Assembly: GCA_002493865.1 (NCBI GenBank)
Contig: DLAC01000050.1
Coordinates: forward strand, 27,227 to 37,525
DNA length: 10,299 nt
Origin: Caryophanales bacterium UBA7057
GTDB lineage: Bacteria > Bacillota_I > Bacilli_A > RF39 > UBA660
Direction of reading: 5' to 3'
Of the stretch, positions 1 through 6,147 are shown in pieces; the first letter of the stretch is position 1; every line of letters begins with the position of its first letter. The translations under genes were made by a program, and so were the position numbers. A model generated the notes under the pieces. That model had not been told where the DNA came from, did not search any database, and saw nothing but the letters and a program-made list of their open reading frames with translations.

Positions 1-133
1 TTATACAACTTGCAGTTTCAAATATATTATTTTCATTATATTGAATCCTATTGCCATACATATCAGTAATGTATATTCCAATATCATATGTACAATTCTT
101 AATTATATTTAATATGTTTTCTTCTAAGTTCAT
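1..133 (-). CDS. Class A beta-lactamase-like serine hydrolase, N-terminal fragment (runs off window)
   Basis: Only the first 44 codons are present; the gene continues beyond position 1. The start ATG (131-133) is preceded by a GAGGAG ribosome binding site. The translation contains GIYITDMYGNRIQYNENN followed by IFETASCI. This matches the pattern of class A beta-lactamase-like serine hydrolases: a strand, a D-x-x-G turn, then the active-site helix starting S-x-x-K. The nucleophile would be Ser42; the next codon begins with A, so the motif lysine would be the first residue cut by the edge. There is no signal peptide, so the protein would act in the cytoplasm, unlike secreted beta-lactamases; such cytoplasmic relatives are often uncharacterised hydrolases, and resistance should not be assumed. 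The family call rests on pattern only. Confidence 0.6.
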   Translation of the reverse strand, partial: MNLEENILNIIKNCTYDIGIYITDMYGNRIQYNENNIFETASCI

Positions 134-156
134 ATTAGTCTCCTCATCATCATTTT

Positions 157-162
157 ATTATA
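157..162 (-). promoter_or_regulatory. -10 element for the serine hydrolase gene
   Basis: A perfect TATAAT lies on the minus strand 23 bases upstream of the ATG at 133. No good -35 is seen at the usual spacing; the nearest hexamer is ATATTG at 17-base spacing. It would give a short leader that includes the GAGGAG site. Confidence 0.4.
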
Positions 163-207
163 CTTCTTCCAAATTTTTCCAATATATTTTGATAAAGTAT
201 TGAATCA

Positions 208-453
208 TTACAAGGTTTTAAATCCAGAAATCGTGGACATTACATCAATCACTGTTTTCGAAAGTGATTGAAAACTTTTACTTAATTGATATAACCTCAC
301 TGTAGAATAAGTGATAAAACCAGCACAAGTCATACAAAGAAGAAGACCTAAATTCCCATCTGGGGACTCAAAAATAAATATCTGTAGAATAAATACAGTT
401 AGACAGATTGATAAAAGAATCCCATAGAAAATGATTTTTGTTTTTTTACTCAT
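208..453 (-). CDS. Small two-helix membrane protein
   Basis: This is an 81-aa protein with two hydrophobic segments, roughly residues 7-28 and 34-52, joined by a short polar turn (ESPDGN). A basic N-terminus (MSKKTK) precedes the first segment and a soluble, amphipathic tail of about 28 residues follows. By the positive-inside rule both ends would face the cytoplasm. I do not recognise the family. It lies 33 bases after the SDR gene on the same strand, so it may be the last gene of that transcript. The Shine-Dalgarno sequence is poor (AAAGTTGTGA region), so translation may be weak or coupled. The membrane topology is well supported by composition; the function is unknown. Confidence 0.6.
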   Translation of the reverse strand: MSKKTKIIFYGILLSICLTVFILQIFIFESPDGNLGLLLCMTCAGFITYSTVRLYQLSKSFQSLSKTVIDVMSTISGFKTL

Positions 454-486
454 AAATGTATCACAACTTTGTTAATTTATAATATT

Positions 487-1227
487 TTAATCTCTAGCGG
501 CACCGTCTACGGATAAAACTACCCCTGTGATATAACTTGCCATATCACTCGCTAAAAACAAAAATGCATTTGCAATGTCTTCAGGACGACCAATTCTACC
601 AAGAGGAATAGTTTGAATTAATGGTTGAATCATTTCTTCTGGTAAGTTTTTTACCATATCTGTTTCCGTAATTCCAGGAGCAACTGCATTCACGCGGATT
701 CCAGAAGGTGCAAGCTCACGTGCTAAAGATTTCGTAATTCCGTTCACAGCAAATTTACTAGCAGGATACATGACTCCTGATGGTTGTCCATAAATACTAA
801 CCATCGAACTAGTATTTAAAATAACACCCTTTGTCTTCTTTAAATAAGGAACTGCTACTTTAGAACATACAAATACGGACTTGATGTTTAGATTACTAAT
901 TTTATCATACTCTTCTTCTGTATAATCCTGTAATGGTGTTCTAGAAGATATTCCTGCATTATTGACTAAAATATCAATAGATCCAAAACTTTTTTCTACT
1001 TGTTCGAACGTATCTTTTACTTCTTCTTCTTTGGTTAAGTTTGGATAAAAGCCAATGACCTCATAACTAGCGTTTTGCTCCTTCAACAGAGAAACCGCTT
1101 TTTCTACCGTTTCACTTTTTGAACCAAGCAAGGCAACCTTCGCTCCATTCTCTAAAAACTTCTGAACAGTTGCAAACCCAATTCCTCTCGTACCTCCAGT
1201 AATAACTGCTACTTTTCCTTCTAACAT
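487..1227 (-). CDS. Short-chain dehydrogenase/reductase (FabG-like 3-oxoacyl-ACP reductase family)
   Basis: At 246 aa this has the usual length of classical SDRs. It shows the Rossmann cofactor motif TGGTRGIG (residues 10-17), NNAG (89-92), the helix-4 Asn in NLNIKS (about 114), catalytic Ser141, Tyr154 and Lys158 in YPASK, and the PG and TDM elements near residues 184-191. It ends with the typical TG...SVDGA strand. Such enzymes are cytosolic NAD(P)H-dependent oxidoreductases, and FabG is the fatty-acid synthesis member. There are no other fab genes here, so a role outside fatty-acid synthesis is equally possible. The site usually occupied by Asp (DVT/DLT) near residue 62 reads PNLT, a small departure from the family. 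The start is fixed by AGGAGATG eight bases upstream. It lies 23 bases after the 208-aa gene, so the two are probably co-transcribed. Confidence 0.9.
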   Translation of the reverse strand: MLEGKVAVITGGTRGIGFATVQKFLENGAKVALLGSKSETVEKAVSLLKEQNASYEVIGFYPNLTKEEEVKDTFEQVEKSFGSIDILVNNAGISSRTPLQDYTEEEYDKISNLNIKSVFVCSKVAVPYLKKTKGVILNTSSMVSIYGQPSGVMYPASKFAVNGITKSLARELAPSGIRVNAVAPGITETDMVKNLPEEMIQPLIQTIPLGRIGRPEDIANAFLFLASDMASYITGVVLSVDGAARD

Positions 1228-1250
1228 AATTTCATCTCCTACTCTTATTT

Positions 1251-1877
1251 TTATTTTTGTAATGATTGATTTTTCAGATACTTCTGTAGCGTATCTTTTA
1301 GAAAATCAGGAAAGGTGGAACCTTGAACATTTTCATTGATAGGAAGTTCAAAGGAAGAGTCGAAAAAGATTTCTGGATCACCGACGGATGTTCCCCCTTG
1401 AACAAAAATATTTTGATAACTACTTAAATAGTCAATATTTTCCTCCAAGGTTTTATATTGTTTCTCAGTCATAGATTCAGGAATTAATAATAGCGCTATC
1501 TGGTGCTTTTCTTCTTCGTCTAAATCTGTAATGTCAAGCAATATAATATCCTTATAAGTACTCAAACATTGAACAATGGGAATAAAATAATCCTTTGAGT
1601 TTTTCTCTCTCCATTGCCTTAAATAATCATCTGTTACATAATGATTTCTTAAATACTTTAACCAATAAGCCTTATGATTATACCAATATTTTTTGGAAGA
1701 TATTACATCTATCACTCCATCTTTACTTTCGTTATCAATAGGAATATCTCCGTAAATGATAGAAACTCTATCTGTCATAAACTCTGAATCTTCTTTTAAT
1801 TCATGATGTACATAAATATCTTCTTCGAAAGGTAAAAGATCAATCTCATTTTTAATCTCTATCCTTGTCTTTTCCAA
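1251..1877 (-). CDS. Conserved-looking hypothetical cytoplasmic protein, TTG start
   Basis: This is a 208-aa soluble, acidic protein with no signal peptide or membrane segment. I do not recognise a family. Visible features are a very acidic N-terminal third, a tyrosine/tryptophan-rich central stretch (KKYWYNHKAYWLKYL, about residues 62-76), a beta-strand-like DIILLDITDLDEEEK segment, and a C-terminal LPINENV...FPDFLKDTLQKYL tail. The start is TTG at 1875-1877, chosen because AAGGTGG sits six bases upstream; the nearby ATG at 1880-1882 is out of frame and closes at once. It is the first gene of the minus-strand cluster and is followed by the SDR gene after 23 bases. Its job may relate to the SDR, but nothing in the sequence shows how. 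Confidence 0.75.
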   Translation of the reverse strand: MEKTRIEIKNEIDLLPFEEDIYVHHELKEDSEFMTDRVSIIYGDIPIDNESKDGVIDVISSKKYWYNHKAYWLKYLRNHYVTDDYLRQWREKNSKDYFIPIVQCLSTYKDIILLDITDLDEEEKHQIALLLIPESMTEKQYKTLEENIDYLSSYQNIFVQGGTSVGDPEIFFDSSFELPINENVQGSTFPDFLKDTLQKYLKNQSLQK

Positions 1878-1898
1878 ATCATACCACCTTCATTATTT

Positions 1899-1927
1899 AT
1901 TATATCACTGAAAAGAAATACAATAAA
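1899..1927 (-). promoter_or_regulatory. Extended -10 promoter for the 208-aa/SDR transcript
   Basis: On the minus strand TGATATAAT (extended -10, TATAAT at 1899-1904) lies about 21 bases upstream of the TTG start. A weak -35-like TTTATT sits at 17-base spacing (1922-1927). The predicted leader is short and contains the AAGGTGG site. It is divergent from the promoter of the plus-strand gene at 1981. Confidence 0.6.
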
Positions 1928-1937
1928 ATAAAAAGTT

Positions 1938-1973
1938 TTGAATCTTCTTTTTTCCTATCAATTATGATATACT
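1938..1973 (+). promoter_or_regulatory. Promoter region for the plus-strand gene at 1981
   Basis: Two overlapping -10 candidates are present: TATGAT (1963-1968), with TTGAAT (1938-1943) at a 19-base spacing, and TATACT (1968-1973) without a clear -35. Both put the transcription start within about ten bases of the first possible start codon. That would make the message leaderless or nearly so. Confidence 0.4.
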
Positions 1974-1980
1974 ATGAACG

Positions 1981-2493
1981 GTGATGAAAGTGTTAAAAAT
2001 TAATAACTATGAATTCGAAATTAAATTTTCAGAAATCAATTTTAGGCAAAGAAATTATAATGGAAAAAGTTACATTACAGTCAATCTTACAAATGAATTT
2101 TTTCCCACACTAGTAAGAAATAATATTGTATATGGAAGCTGTGATATTAAAATTGACTTAGAAGAACTCAAAAGTATTGATGACTTAGTAGGAAAAGAGT
2201 ATCATGGTCAAATAGGAACTCTAAATATTTCTGTAAACAATGATGGAATTTGGGAAACAAATGCAATCGAAGATTTTTCTGTAAAATTTATAAAGAGAGA
2301 AAATAAGAATTTATTCTTTCAAATGATTGGAAAAGATTTTATTTATGAAGATTCCTCTAGAATGATTAGTCTTTATACAACCTCTACTTCCAAGGAAGAA
2401 TTAGAAAAGAAATTTTCTTTAAAAGACTTTTATAAGCAAACCATCCAAAGAGAAATTGGAAAATCAGTAATTACAAAATATTTTATAAAATAG
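1981..2493 (+). CDS. Hypothetical protein, divergent and isolated
   Basis: This is a 170-aa soluble protein of alternating hydrophobic/polar (beta-rich) character with a basic C-terminus (about residues 135-170). I do not recognise the family; there is no signal peptide or membrane helix. Starts at GTG 1981, ATG 1984 or GTG 1990 are all in frame and close together. No AGGAGG-type site precedes 1981; GGTGAT at 1980-1985 could serve only the GTG at 1990. It is the only plus-strand gene before 8480, is transcribed divergently from the SDR cluster, and ends at a hairpin shared with the convergent gene. The coding call rests on its length and uninterrupted frame, the divergent promoter, and a terminator directly after the stop. 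Confidence 0.7.
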   Translation: MMKVLKINNYEFEIKFSEINFRQRNYNGKSYITVNLTNEFFPTLVRNNIVYGSCDIKIDLEELKSIDDLVGKEYHGQIGTLNISVNNDGIWETNAIEDFSVKFIKRENKNLFFQMIGKDFIYEDSSRMISLYTTSTSKEELEKKFSLKDFYKQTIQREIGKSVITKYFIK

Positions 2494-2495
2494 TA

Positions 2496-2530
2496 AAGAG
2501 CCGTGTATTTTTACACCGCTCTTCTTCTTT
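2496..2530. terminator. Bidirectional terminator between convergent genes
   Basis: The arms AAGAGCCGTGTA (2496-2507) and TACACCGCTCTT (2512-2523) form a 12-bp stem with one internal C/C mismatch and a TTTT loop. On the plus strand it is followed by CTTCTTT. On the minus strand it is followed by a T-rich run. The stem begins directly after the plus-strand stop and includes the last codons and stop of the minus-strand gene, so each gene ends in the same structure. Confidence 0.75.
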
Positions 2531-3275
2531 GTTCTTCATTTGCAAGGAAAAATTGATCAAATAGATATTCTGTATTTTCATTCATAAAGTCTCCAACCGT
2601 TAATTGACTGAAATCCATTATATCTTTGTAGTTTCTTCTTCCCTTACTTTCGTATTGCTGAAGGGTTTCAATTTGGTCCTTGACATCTACTAATTTTTCA
2701 CTCGTAGCTGAACTTTCAGCATAAAACTCATGTTCTGGATGAACTAATATATCTGGTATATGATTAAAATCTAATAAAAGTCGAAGATAACTTTGTTCAT
2801 TTTTTAATCTCATTCCTTCAGATTTTAAAATAGTATCCATGTATTTATTATAAATGTCTTGTCTACGAACCGTAATTTTTTCTCCTGTATCATGCCGAAT
2901 TGCTTGTGCTTCTGTTTTTCCATATGGCATTTTTAAAAGCCAACATAAACACCATAATCTTTCAATTACACCCTGTTTTGCATTCTTTGCCATTTCAATG
3001 GAAATCTTTTTTAAATGCAACGAATCAAGTTTATGACGATGTTCTTGATCAATGGCTGAAAACTCAGGAATCGAAATTTCTCTATCTTGATGTTGATTGA
3101 AACTTACTTCATAAGTTTCTTTTTCTTGATTTAAGATTGTATCAATTCCTTTTTCTTGTGTTTCTAACTGTTCGATTACACCTTGTAAAGATTTAATTCT
3201 AGCTTTGGCCAATTCAAAAACCATTTTTCTTTCATCTACTGTCGTTAATTCATTTACTAACATGCCTTCTATCAT
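2511..3275 (-). CDS. Hypothetical coiled-coil protein
   Basis: This is a 254-aa, charged, mostly helical soluble protein. Residues about 20-70 (KARIKSLQGVIEQLETQEKG and onward) and about 190-212 look like coiled coil. Between them lie a Trp/Cys-rich segment (ERLWCLCWLLKMPYGKTEAQ, about 105-124) and a basic stretch. The C-terminus ends in an Arg run (EEQRRRAV). I do not recognise the family. The start is fixed by AGGGGTG (3282-3288) eight bases upstream, and a strong promoter lies just before it, so it forms its own short transcript ending at the convergent terminator. Two plus-strand frames of 60-66 codons inside it are shadows. A structural or regulatory partner role is conceivable but is not shown. 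Confidence 0.75.
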   Translation of the reverse strand: MIEGMLVNELTTVDERKMVFELAKARIKSLQGVIEQLETQEKGIDTILNQEKETYEVSFNQHQDREISIPEFSAIDQEHRHKLDSLHLKKISIEMAKNAKQGVIERLWCLCWLLKMPYGKTEAQAIRHDTGEKITVRRQDIYNKYMDTILKSEGMRLKNEQSYLRLLLDFNHIPDILVHPEHEFYAESSATSEKLVDVKDQIETLQQYESKGRRNYKDIMDFSQLTVGDFMNENTEYLFDQFFLANEEQRRRAV

Positions 3276-3300
3276 AGTTCACACCCCTATTGTTTCTATC

Positions 3301-3329
3301 AATATAACATGTTTTATGTTTGAAAACAA
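3301..3329 (-). promoter_or_regulatory. Promoter for the coiled-coil protein gene
   Basis: On the minus strand, -35 TTGTTT (3324-3329) and -10 TATATT (3301-3306) are separated by exactly 17 bases. Transcription would begin near 3294 and give a leader of about 19 bases with the AGGGGTG site. Confidence 0.75.
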
Positions 3330-3385
3330 GGCAATTCCCAATAGTTGACATTTATTTCTGACAAATAGAAAAAAATTGTGTAAAG

Positions 3386-3571
3386 TTAAAATTGATTAGG
3401 ATTCAAATCCTTCTTTTTTACTTTTTCACAATTTTTATCACTAGATGTAATTTCTTTTTCTGCTTCTAAGAATGACCAAGCATCTGGGTCTTCCATTGAA
3501 TAGTCAATTTTCTCAAAAGCACTAGAATCAAATGAGATAATTTTTCCATCGTTTTGTAAATCTTTATCCAT
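3386..3571 (-). CDS. Small acidic hypothetical protein
   Basis: This 61-aa protein has an acidic body (residues 1-45, including SMEDPDAWSFLEAEKEI) and a basic, Lys-rich tail (KVKKKDLNPNQF). It has no membrane segment and no recognised domain. AAGAGGT (3577-3583) six bases upstream of the ATG supports translation. It starts 51 bases after the ABC-F stop on the same strand with no terminator between, so it is probably the downstream gene of that transcript. A competing frame of similar length (3466-3648) overlaps the end of the ABC-F gene and lacks a ribosome site. Function is unknown. Confidence 0.55.
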   Translation of the reverse strand: MDKDLQNDGKIISFDSSAFEKIDYSMEDPDAWSFLEAEKEITSSDKNCEKVKKKDLNPNQF

Positions 3572-3622
3572 ACTATACCTCTTAAACTAACTACAATCCA
3601 TCTCTCAAAAGACGACGTTATC

Positions 3623-5149
3623 CTAACACTTTTTAGAAGATATGTCAAACTTACTTACTTTTTTCAAACCATTCTCTGCAAAAAGATAAACTTGATTGAC
3701 TACTTCCTCTATATATTTTCTGTCATGAGATATACTGATAATGGTTCCTTTAAAATCTTTTAAAACTTTTCGAATCACAGGATTGGATAAAGGACTTACA
3801 TTTCTAGTAGGTTCATCTAATATTAAAACATTGCATTGATTTAAAACCAATTGAATTAAAAACAATTTTGCTTTTGTCCCATTGCTTAGATTTTTTAAAC
3901 TTCCCTCCATTTCTTCTTTCGTAAAATTCAAATTTCCTAAATACATTCTAGCCTTTGTAATGTCATCCTTCGTTTTAGGGGCAATAAAATCGAGAACTGT
4001 CTCGTAATCATCAAACACTTCCTCATATACTTGTGGCATATATCCAACTTTAATATCTTTCCTTGTCCTTAACTCTTCATATATCTTTTTTATCAAAGTA
4101 GTTTTCCCTACTCCATTTTTTCCAATAATACACATATGTACATTTCCAATCACGTCTAACTGAATATTTTTAGATAATACTTTCTCATGAATTCTAAGTT
4201 CTGGTATATCTAATTGAATAATTACTTTATTTTTAGGAATGGTAACATCTTCAAAAAAGAAATGAATTTTCTCTTCTACATCTGGCATCTCTGTCAAAAC
4301 TATATTATTTAATTTCTTTTCTTGAGACTTTAAAGAATGCATCTTCTTTTTTAAAAGTTGTGCTCCATGAGGGTCACTTCTAGAAATTGTATTTTGTTGG
4401 TCATGCACTTTATTCATGACTTGATTTAACTTCTTCATTTGATGATCCAAATTTCTTTTTTCGAACCTAGATACCTGTGTTTGCTTTTCTATCATAGATA
4501 GTCTTTGACTTACATAAGTATCATAATCGATTCTTAACAAAGTATATCTACAATCTGTTTTCTTCTTGATTTGTTCTAAATGAAGAATCATATTTGCTGT
4601 ATTCGCTAACAATGTTTCATCATGTGAAACATATACAACTGGAGTATTTATCTGATTGATAAAAGTTTCTAACCATTCTAAAGTTTCTATATCTAAATCG
4701 TTGGTAGGTTCATCCAAAAATAAAATATCATATTCATCTAACAAAAGTTTTAAAACTCCAACTTTTACTTTTTCTCCACCAGATAAAGTTCGCATCTCTT
4801 GTTCTAAAATAGAATCATTTAAATTTAATATTTCTAATTTCTTATAAAGTGAATGAATCTTGTTATAATAATCTTCTTCGTCTAAAAATAAAAAATCAAA
4901 GACTTTTTTATTTAGATTTTCTTCTTCGTAGGACTGTTCTAAATAACCAATCCTATTCCCTTTGGAGTGAATCGTACCTGTGACTGTAGCATAGTCACAG
5001 ATTCCAAGTAGCGATTTTAATAAAGTGGATTTTCCATTTCCCTCTTCCCCAATAATTGCAAGTTTATCCCCTGAATTTAAAGTAAACGTTAATGACCTAA
5101 TTAAATACCTAGTAGATATCATAATATCTACATCCTTGACTTCAAACAT
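3623..5149 (-). CDS. ABC-F family ATPase (antibiotic-resistance/ribosome-associated type)
   Basis: This is a 508-aa protein with two ABC ATPase domains in one chain and no membrane segments, the ABC-F layout; these proteins bind the ribosome and many protect it from antibiotics. Domain 1 has Walker A GEEGNGKST (34-42), signature LSGGE (122-126), Walker B DILFLDEPTND with Glu147, and His176. A basic helical linker follows (about 195-300, with a DPHGAQLLKKKM segment). Domain 2 has GKNGVGKTT (343-351), a divergent signature LSNGTKAK (421-428), Walker B NVLILDEPTRNVSPLS with Glu446, and His475. The usual D-loop after Walker B is replaced by RNVSPLS. ATG 5147-5149 is the start: AGGAGG lies six bases upstream, whereas eight further in-frame codons would begin upstream of that site. 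The substrate drug cannot be read from sequence. It has its own promoter and a leader with an upstream ORF. Confidence 0.88.
   Translation of the reverse strand: MFEVKDVDIMISTRYLIRSLTFTLNSGDKLAIIGEEGNGKSTLLKSLLGICDYATVTGTIHSKGNRIGYLEQSYEEENLNKKVFDFLFLDEEDYYNKIHSLYKKLEILNLNDSILEQEMRTLSGGEKVKVGVLKLLLDEYDILFLDEPTNDLDIETLEWLETFINQINTPVVYVSHDETLLANTANMILHLEQIKKKTDCRYTLLRIDYDTYVSQRLSMIEKQTQVSRFEKRNLDHQMKKLNQVMNKVHDQQNTISRSDPHGAQLLKKKMHSLKSQEKKLNNIVLTEMPDVEEKIHFFFEDVTIPKNKVIIQLDIPELRIHEKVLSKNIQLDVIGNVHMCIIGKNGVGKTTLIKKIYEELRTRKDIKVGYMPQVYEEVFDDYETVLDFIAPKTKDDITKARMYLGNLNFTKEEMEGSLKNLSNGTKAKLFLIQLVLNQCNVLILDEPTRNVSPLSNPVIRKVLKDFKGTIISISHDRKYIEEVVNQVYLFAENGLKKVSKFDISSKKC
5112..5131 (-). other. Perfect hairpin within the first codons of the ABC-F gene
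   Basis: GTAGATAT and ATATCTAC form an 8-bp perfect stem with a four-base loop in codons 7-13 of the ABC-F message. It is not followed by a U-tract, so it is not an intrinsic terminator. It may add structure to the initiation region or may be chance in AT-rich coding sequence. Confidence 0.35.
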
Positions 5150-5151
5150 AG

Positions 5152-5189
5152 TATGCCTCCTCATATTTGGCATAATCTAAGCTTATGCC
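5152..5189 (-). promoter_or_regulatory. Candidate two-state attenuator before the ABC-F ribosome binding site
   Basis: In the ABC-F leader RNA three arms occur in order: B GGCATAA (5189-5183), C TTATGCC (5175-5169) and D GGCATA (5157-5152). B and C pair perfectly (7 bp, 7-base loop). C and D also pair perfectly (6 bp, 11-base loop). D takes in the last two G of the AGGAGG site (5156-5161), and the rest of that site sits in the C:D loop. B:C therefore leaves the ABC-F site open and C:D closes it. No U-run follows either hairpin, so control would be on translation. The pairings are seen directly; the switching is inferred. Confidence 0.55.
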
Positions 5190-5193
5190 CCGC

Positions 5194-5214
5194 TTATTTA
5201 ATTAAATAGCGCAT
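5194..5214 (-). CDS. Leader peptide MRYLIK upstream of ABC-F
   Basis: This six-codon ORF (ATG CGC TAT TTA ATT AAA TAA) is preceded by a near-perfect Shine-Dalgarno site, GGAGGTGA (5219-5226), spaced seven bases from the ATG. Such a strong site before so short an ORF, 44 bases ahead of an ABC-F gene, fits the known use of short upstream ORFs as antibiotic sensors (for example before erm genes and ABC-F genes such as vmlR). The uORF itself can fold: CGCTATTTAA pairs with TTAAATAAGCG with one bulged A, so translation would melt it. The promoter places the transcript start just before its Shine-Dalgarno site. Whether ribosomes stall on it is not known. Confidence 0.6.
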   Translation of the reverse strand: MRYLIK

Positions 5215-5234
5215 GTTTTCACCTCCATTGTTTC

Positions 5235-5263
5235 ATTATAAAACGTTCTTTTAAATCACAGAA
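5235..5263 (-). promoter_or_regulatory. Promoter for the ABC-F leader transcript
   Basis: A perfect -10 TATAAT (minus strand, 5235-5240) is followed about seven bases later by the leader ORF's ribosome site. The -35 at 17-base spacing is weak (TTCTGT, 5258-5263) and lies in the end of the upstream gene. The predicted leader is about 80 bases. Confidence 0.5.
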
Positions 5264-5874
5264 TACCCATATTCATATACATGAGAAATCCCGAGTTTTT
5301 GATAAGTATCGTATTTCTTCAAAATTTTACCTACAGTTTCTATATTGGAATCCTGATAATTTGGTAGACTTTCTACTCGTTCTATATTAAGTAGTTCTAA
5401 TTTACCATTACTTTCTTTTCGAAATAAAAACTGATTTCTTGGATCCACAATATATTCTTTATCTAAATATTCTAATAAAATAACCACATGATTTGCTTGT
5501 TCCTGTTTTAAATTTACCCTATGCCACTCACCAGTTGTAGGATCAGTAAAAAGATACATAAGGGATGATTGAAATCCCAGCATAGAGAATAAGTCATAGA
5601 AAAAAGTAGTTGCATGCCGGCAACAGCAAACTCCATACATTACATGAACCCCTAGACTAATTTCCGCAGAAAGAGGAAGATAATCATAATCATTTTCAAA
5701 GTGAATAACTCCCTCCATACTAAAAAGTCCACTGTGTAACATATGAATCAATACTTTTGAACAATCTATCATATCTTCATGGTTATATTTTTTCAAATAA
5801 TCTCGTAAGTTCAATAAAATTTCTTCATAAGAATGATTGAGGATTTCTCTATCATGTTCAGTAAACTTTAGCAT
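5251..5874 (-). CDS. Transglutaminase-like (papain-fold) protein
   Basis: This is a 207-aa cytoplasmic protein. MYGVCCCRHATTFFYDL (residues about 79-95) matches the catalytic-Cys helix of transglutaminase-like proteins (C-R-x-x-A, then a helix ending LGF). NHVVILLEYLDKEYIVDPRN follows, with His129 and Asp144 in the usual H-V...D-P spacing. The likely triad is Cys85 (last of three adjacent cysteines), His129 and Asp144. Bacterial members are mostly cysteine peptidases or amidases rather than crosslinkers. ATG 5872-5874 is preferred over GTG four codons upstream because the AAGAAGGTGA site overlaps that GTG. It lies downstream of two co-oriented genes, one also transglutaminase-like, and has an extended -10 of its own. 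The substrate is unknown. Confidence 0.6.
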   Translation of the reverse strand: MLKFTEHDREILNHSYEEILLNLRDYLKKYNHEDMIDCSKVLIHMLHSGLFSMEGVIHFENDYDYLPLSAEISLGVHVMYGVCCCRHATTFFYDLFSMLGFQSSLMYLFTDPTTGEWHRVNLKQEQANHVVILLEYLDKEYIVDPRNQFLFRKESNGKLELLNIERVESLPNYQDSNIETVGKILKKYDTYQKLGISHVYEYGYSVI

Positions 5875-5900
5875 ACGTAGTTTCACCTTCTTGATAGAAT

Positions 5901-5909
5901 ATTATATCA
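5901..5909 (-). promoter_or_regulatory. Extended -10 promoter before the short transglutaminase-like gene
   Basis: TGATATAAT on the minus strand (TATAAT at 5901-5906) lies in the 48-base gap before the gene starting at 5874. No convincing -35 is seen. It would allow expression apart from the upstream operon. Confidence 0.45.
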
Positions 5910-5922
5910 AATATTTTCAAAA

Positions 5923-6147
5923 TTAGATATTTTTAATATCTATTAATTCTAGATAGACTTTCCTTAAATCCTGTTCTTGAATCCCTAAATCACGTAAAAT
6001 AGAATAAGCATACTCTATTTCCATTTTAAAAAAGCATTGATCTTCTTTTAAAATTTTTTGAATACATTGATATTTTTTTAAATTGACTTTATCATTCATA
6101 TTTAACTCTATAAGTCGTTCATTGAGTGTTCTAAGTTTTTCTATCAT
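5923..6147 (-). CDS. Small helical protein coupled to the large transglutaminase-like protein
   Basis: This 74-aa, charged, probably all-helical soluble protein has an N-terminal amphipathic helix (EKLRTLNERLIELNMNDK) and two more helical segments. I do not recognise the family. Its ATG overlaps the TGA stop of the upstream gene by ATGA, and GGAGG lies nine bases before it inside that gene, so the two are translationally coupled. Fixed stoichiometry with the 576-aa protein, as a partner or inhibitor, is a reasonable inference but is not shown by the sequence. Confidence 0.7.
   Translation of the reverse strand: MIEKLRTLNERLIELNMNDKVNLKKYQCIQKILKEDQCFFKMEIEYAYSILRDLGIQEQDLRKVYLELIDIKNI

Noticed and set aside
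2854..3100. Two plus-strand ORFs of 60 and 66 codons inside the coiled-coil gene
   Set aside because: They are shadows of a well supported minus-strand gene with promoter and ribosome site; neither has its own signals.
3466..3648. 60-codon minus-strand ORF overlapping the ABC-F end and the 61-aa gene
   Set aside because: It has no ribosome site and begins inside the ABC-F coding sequence; the competing 61-aa frame has AAGAGGT at good spacing.
4656..4847. 63-codon plus-strand ORF inside the ABC-F gene
   Set aside because: It is the complement of conserved Walker B and signature coding sequence, hence a shadow.
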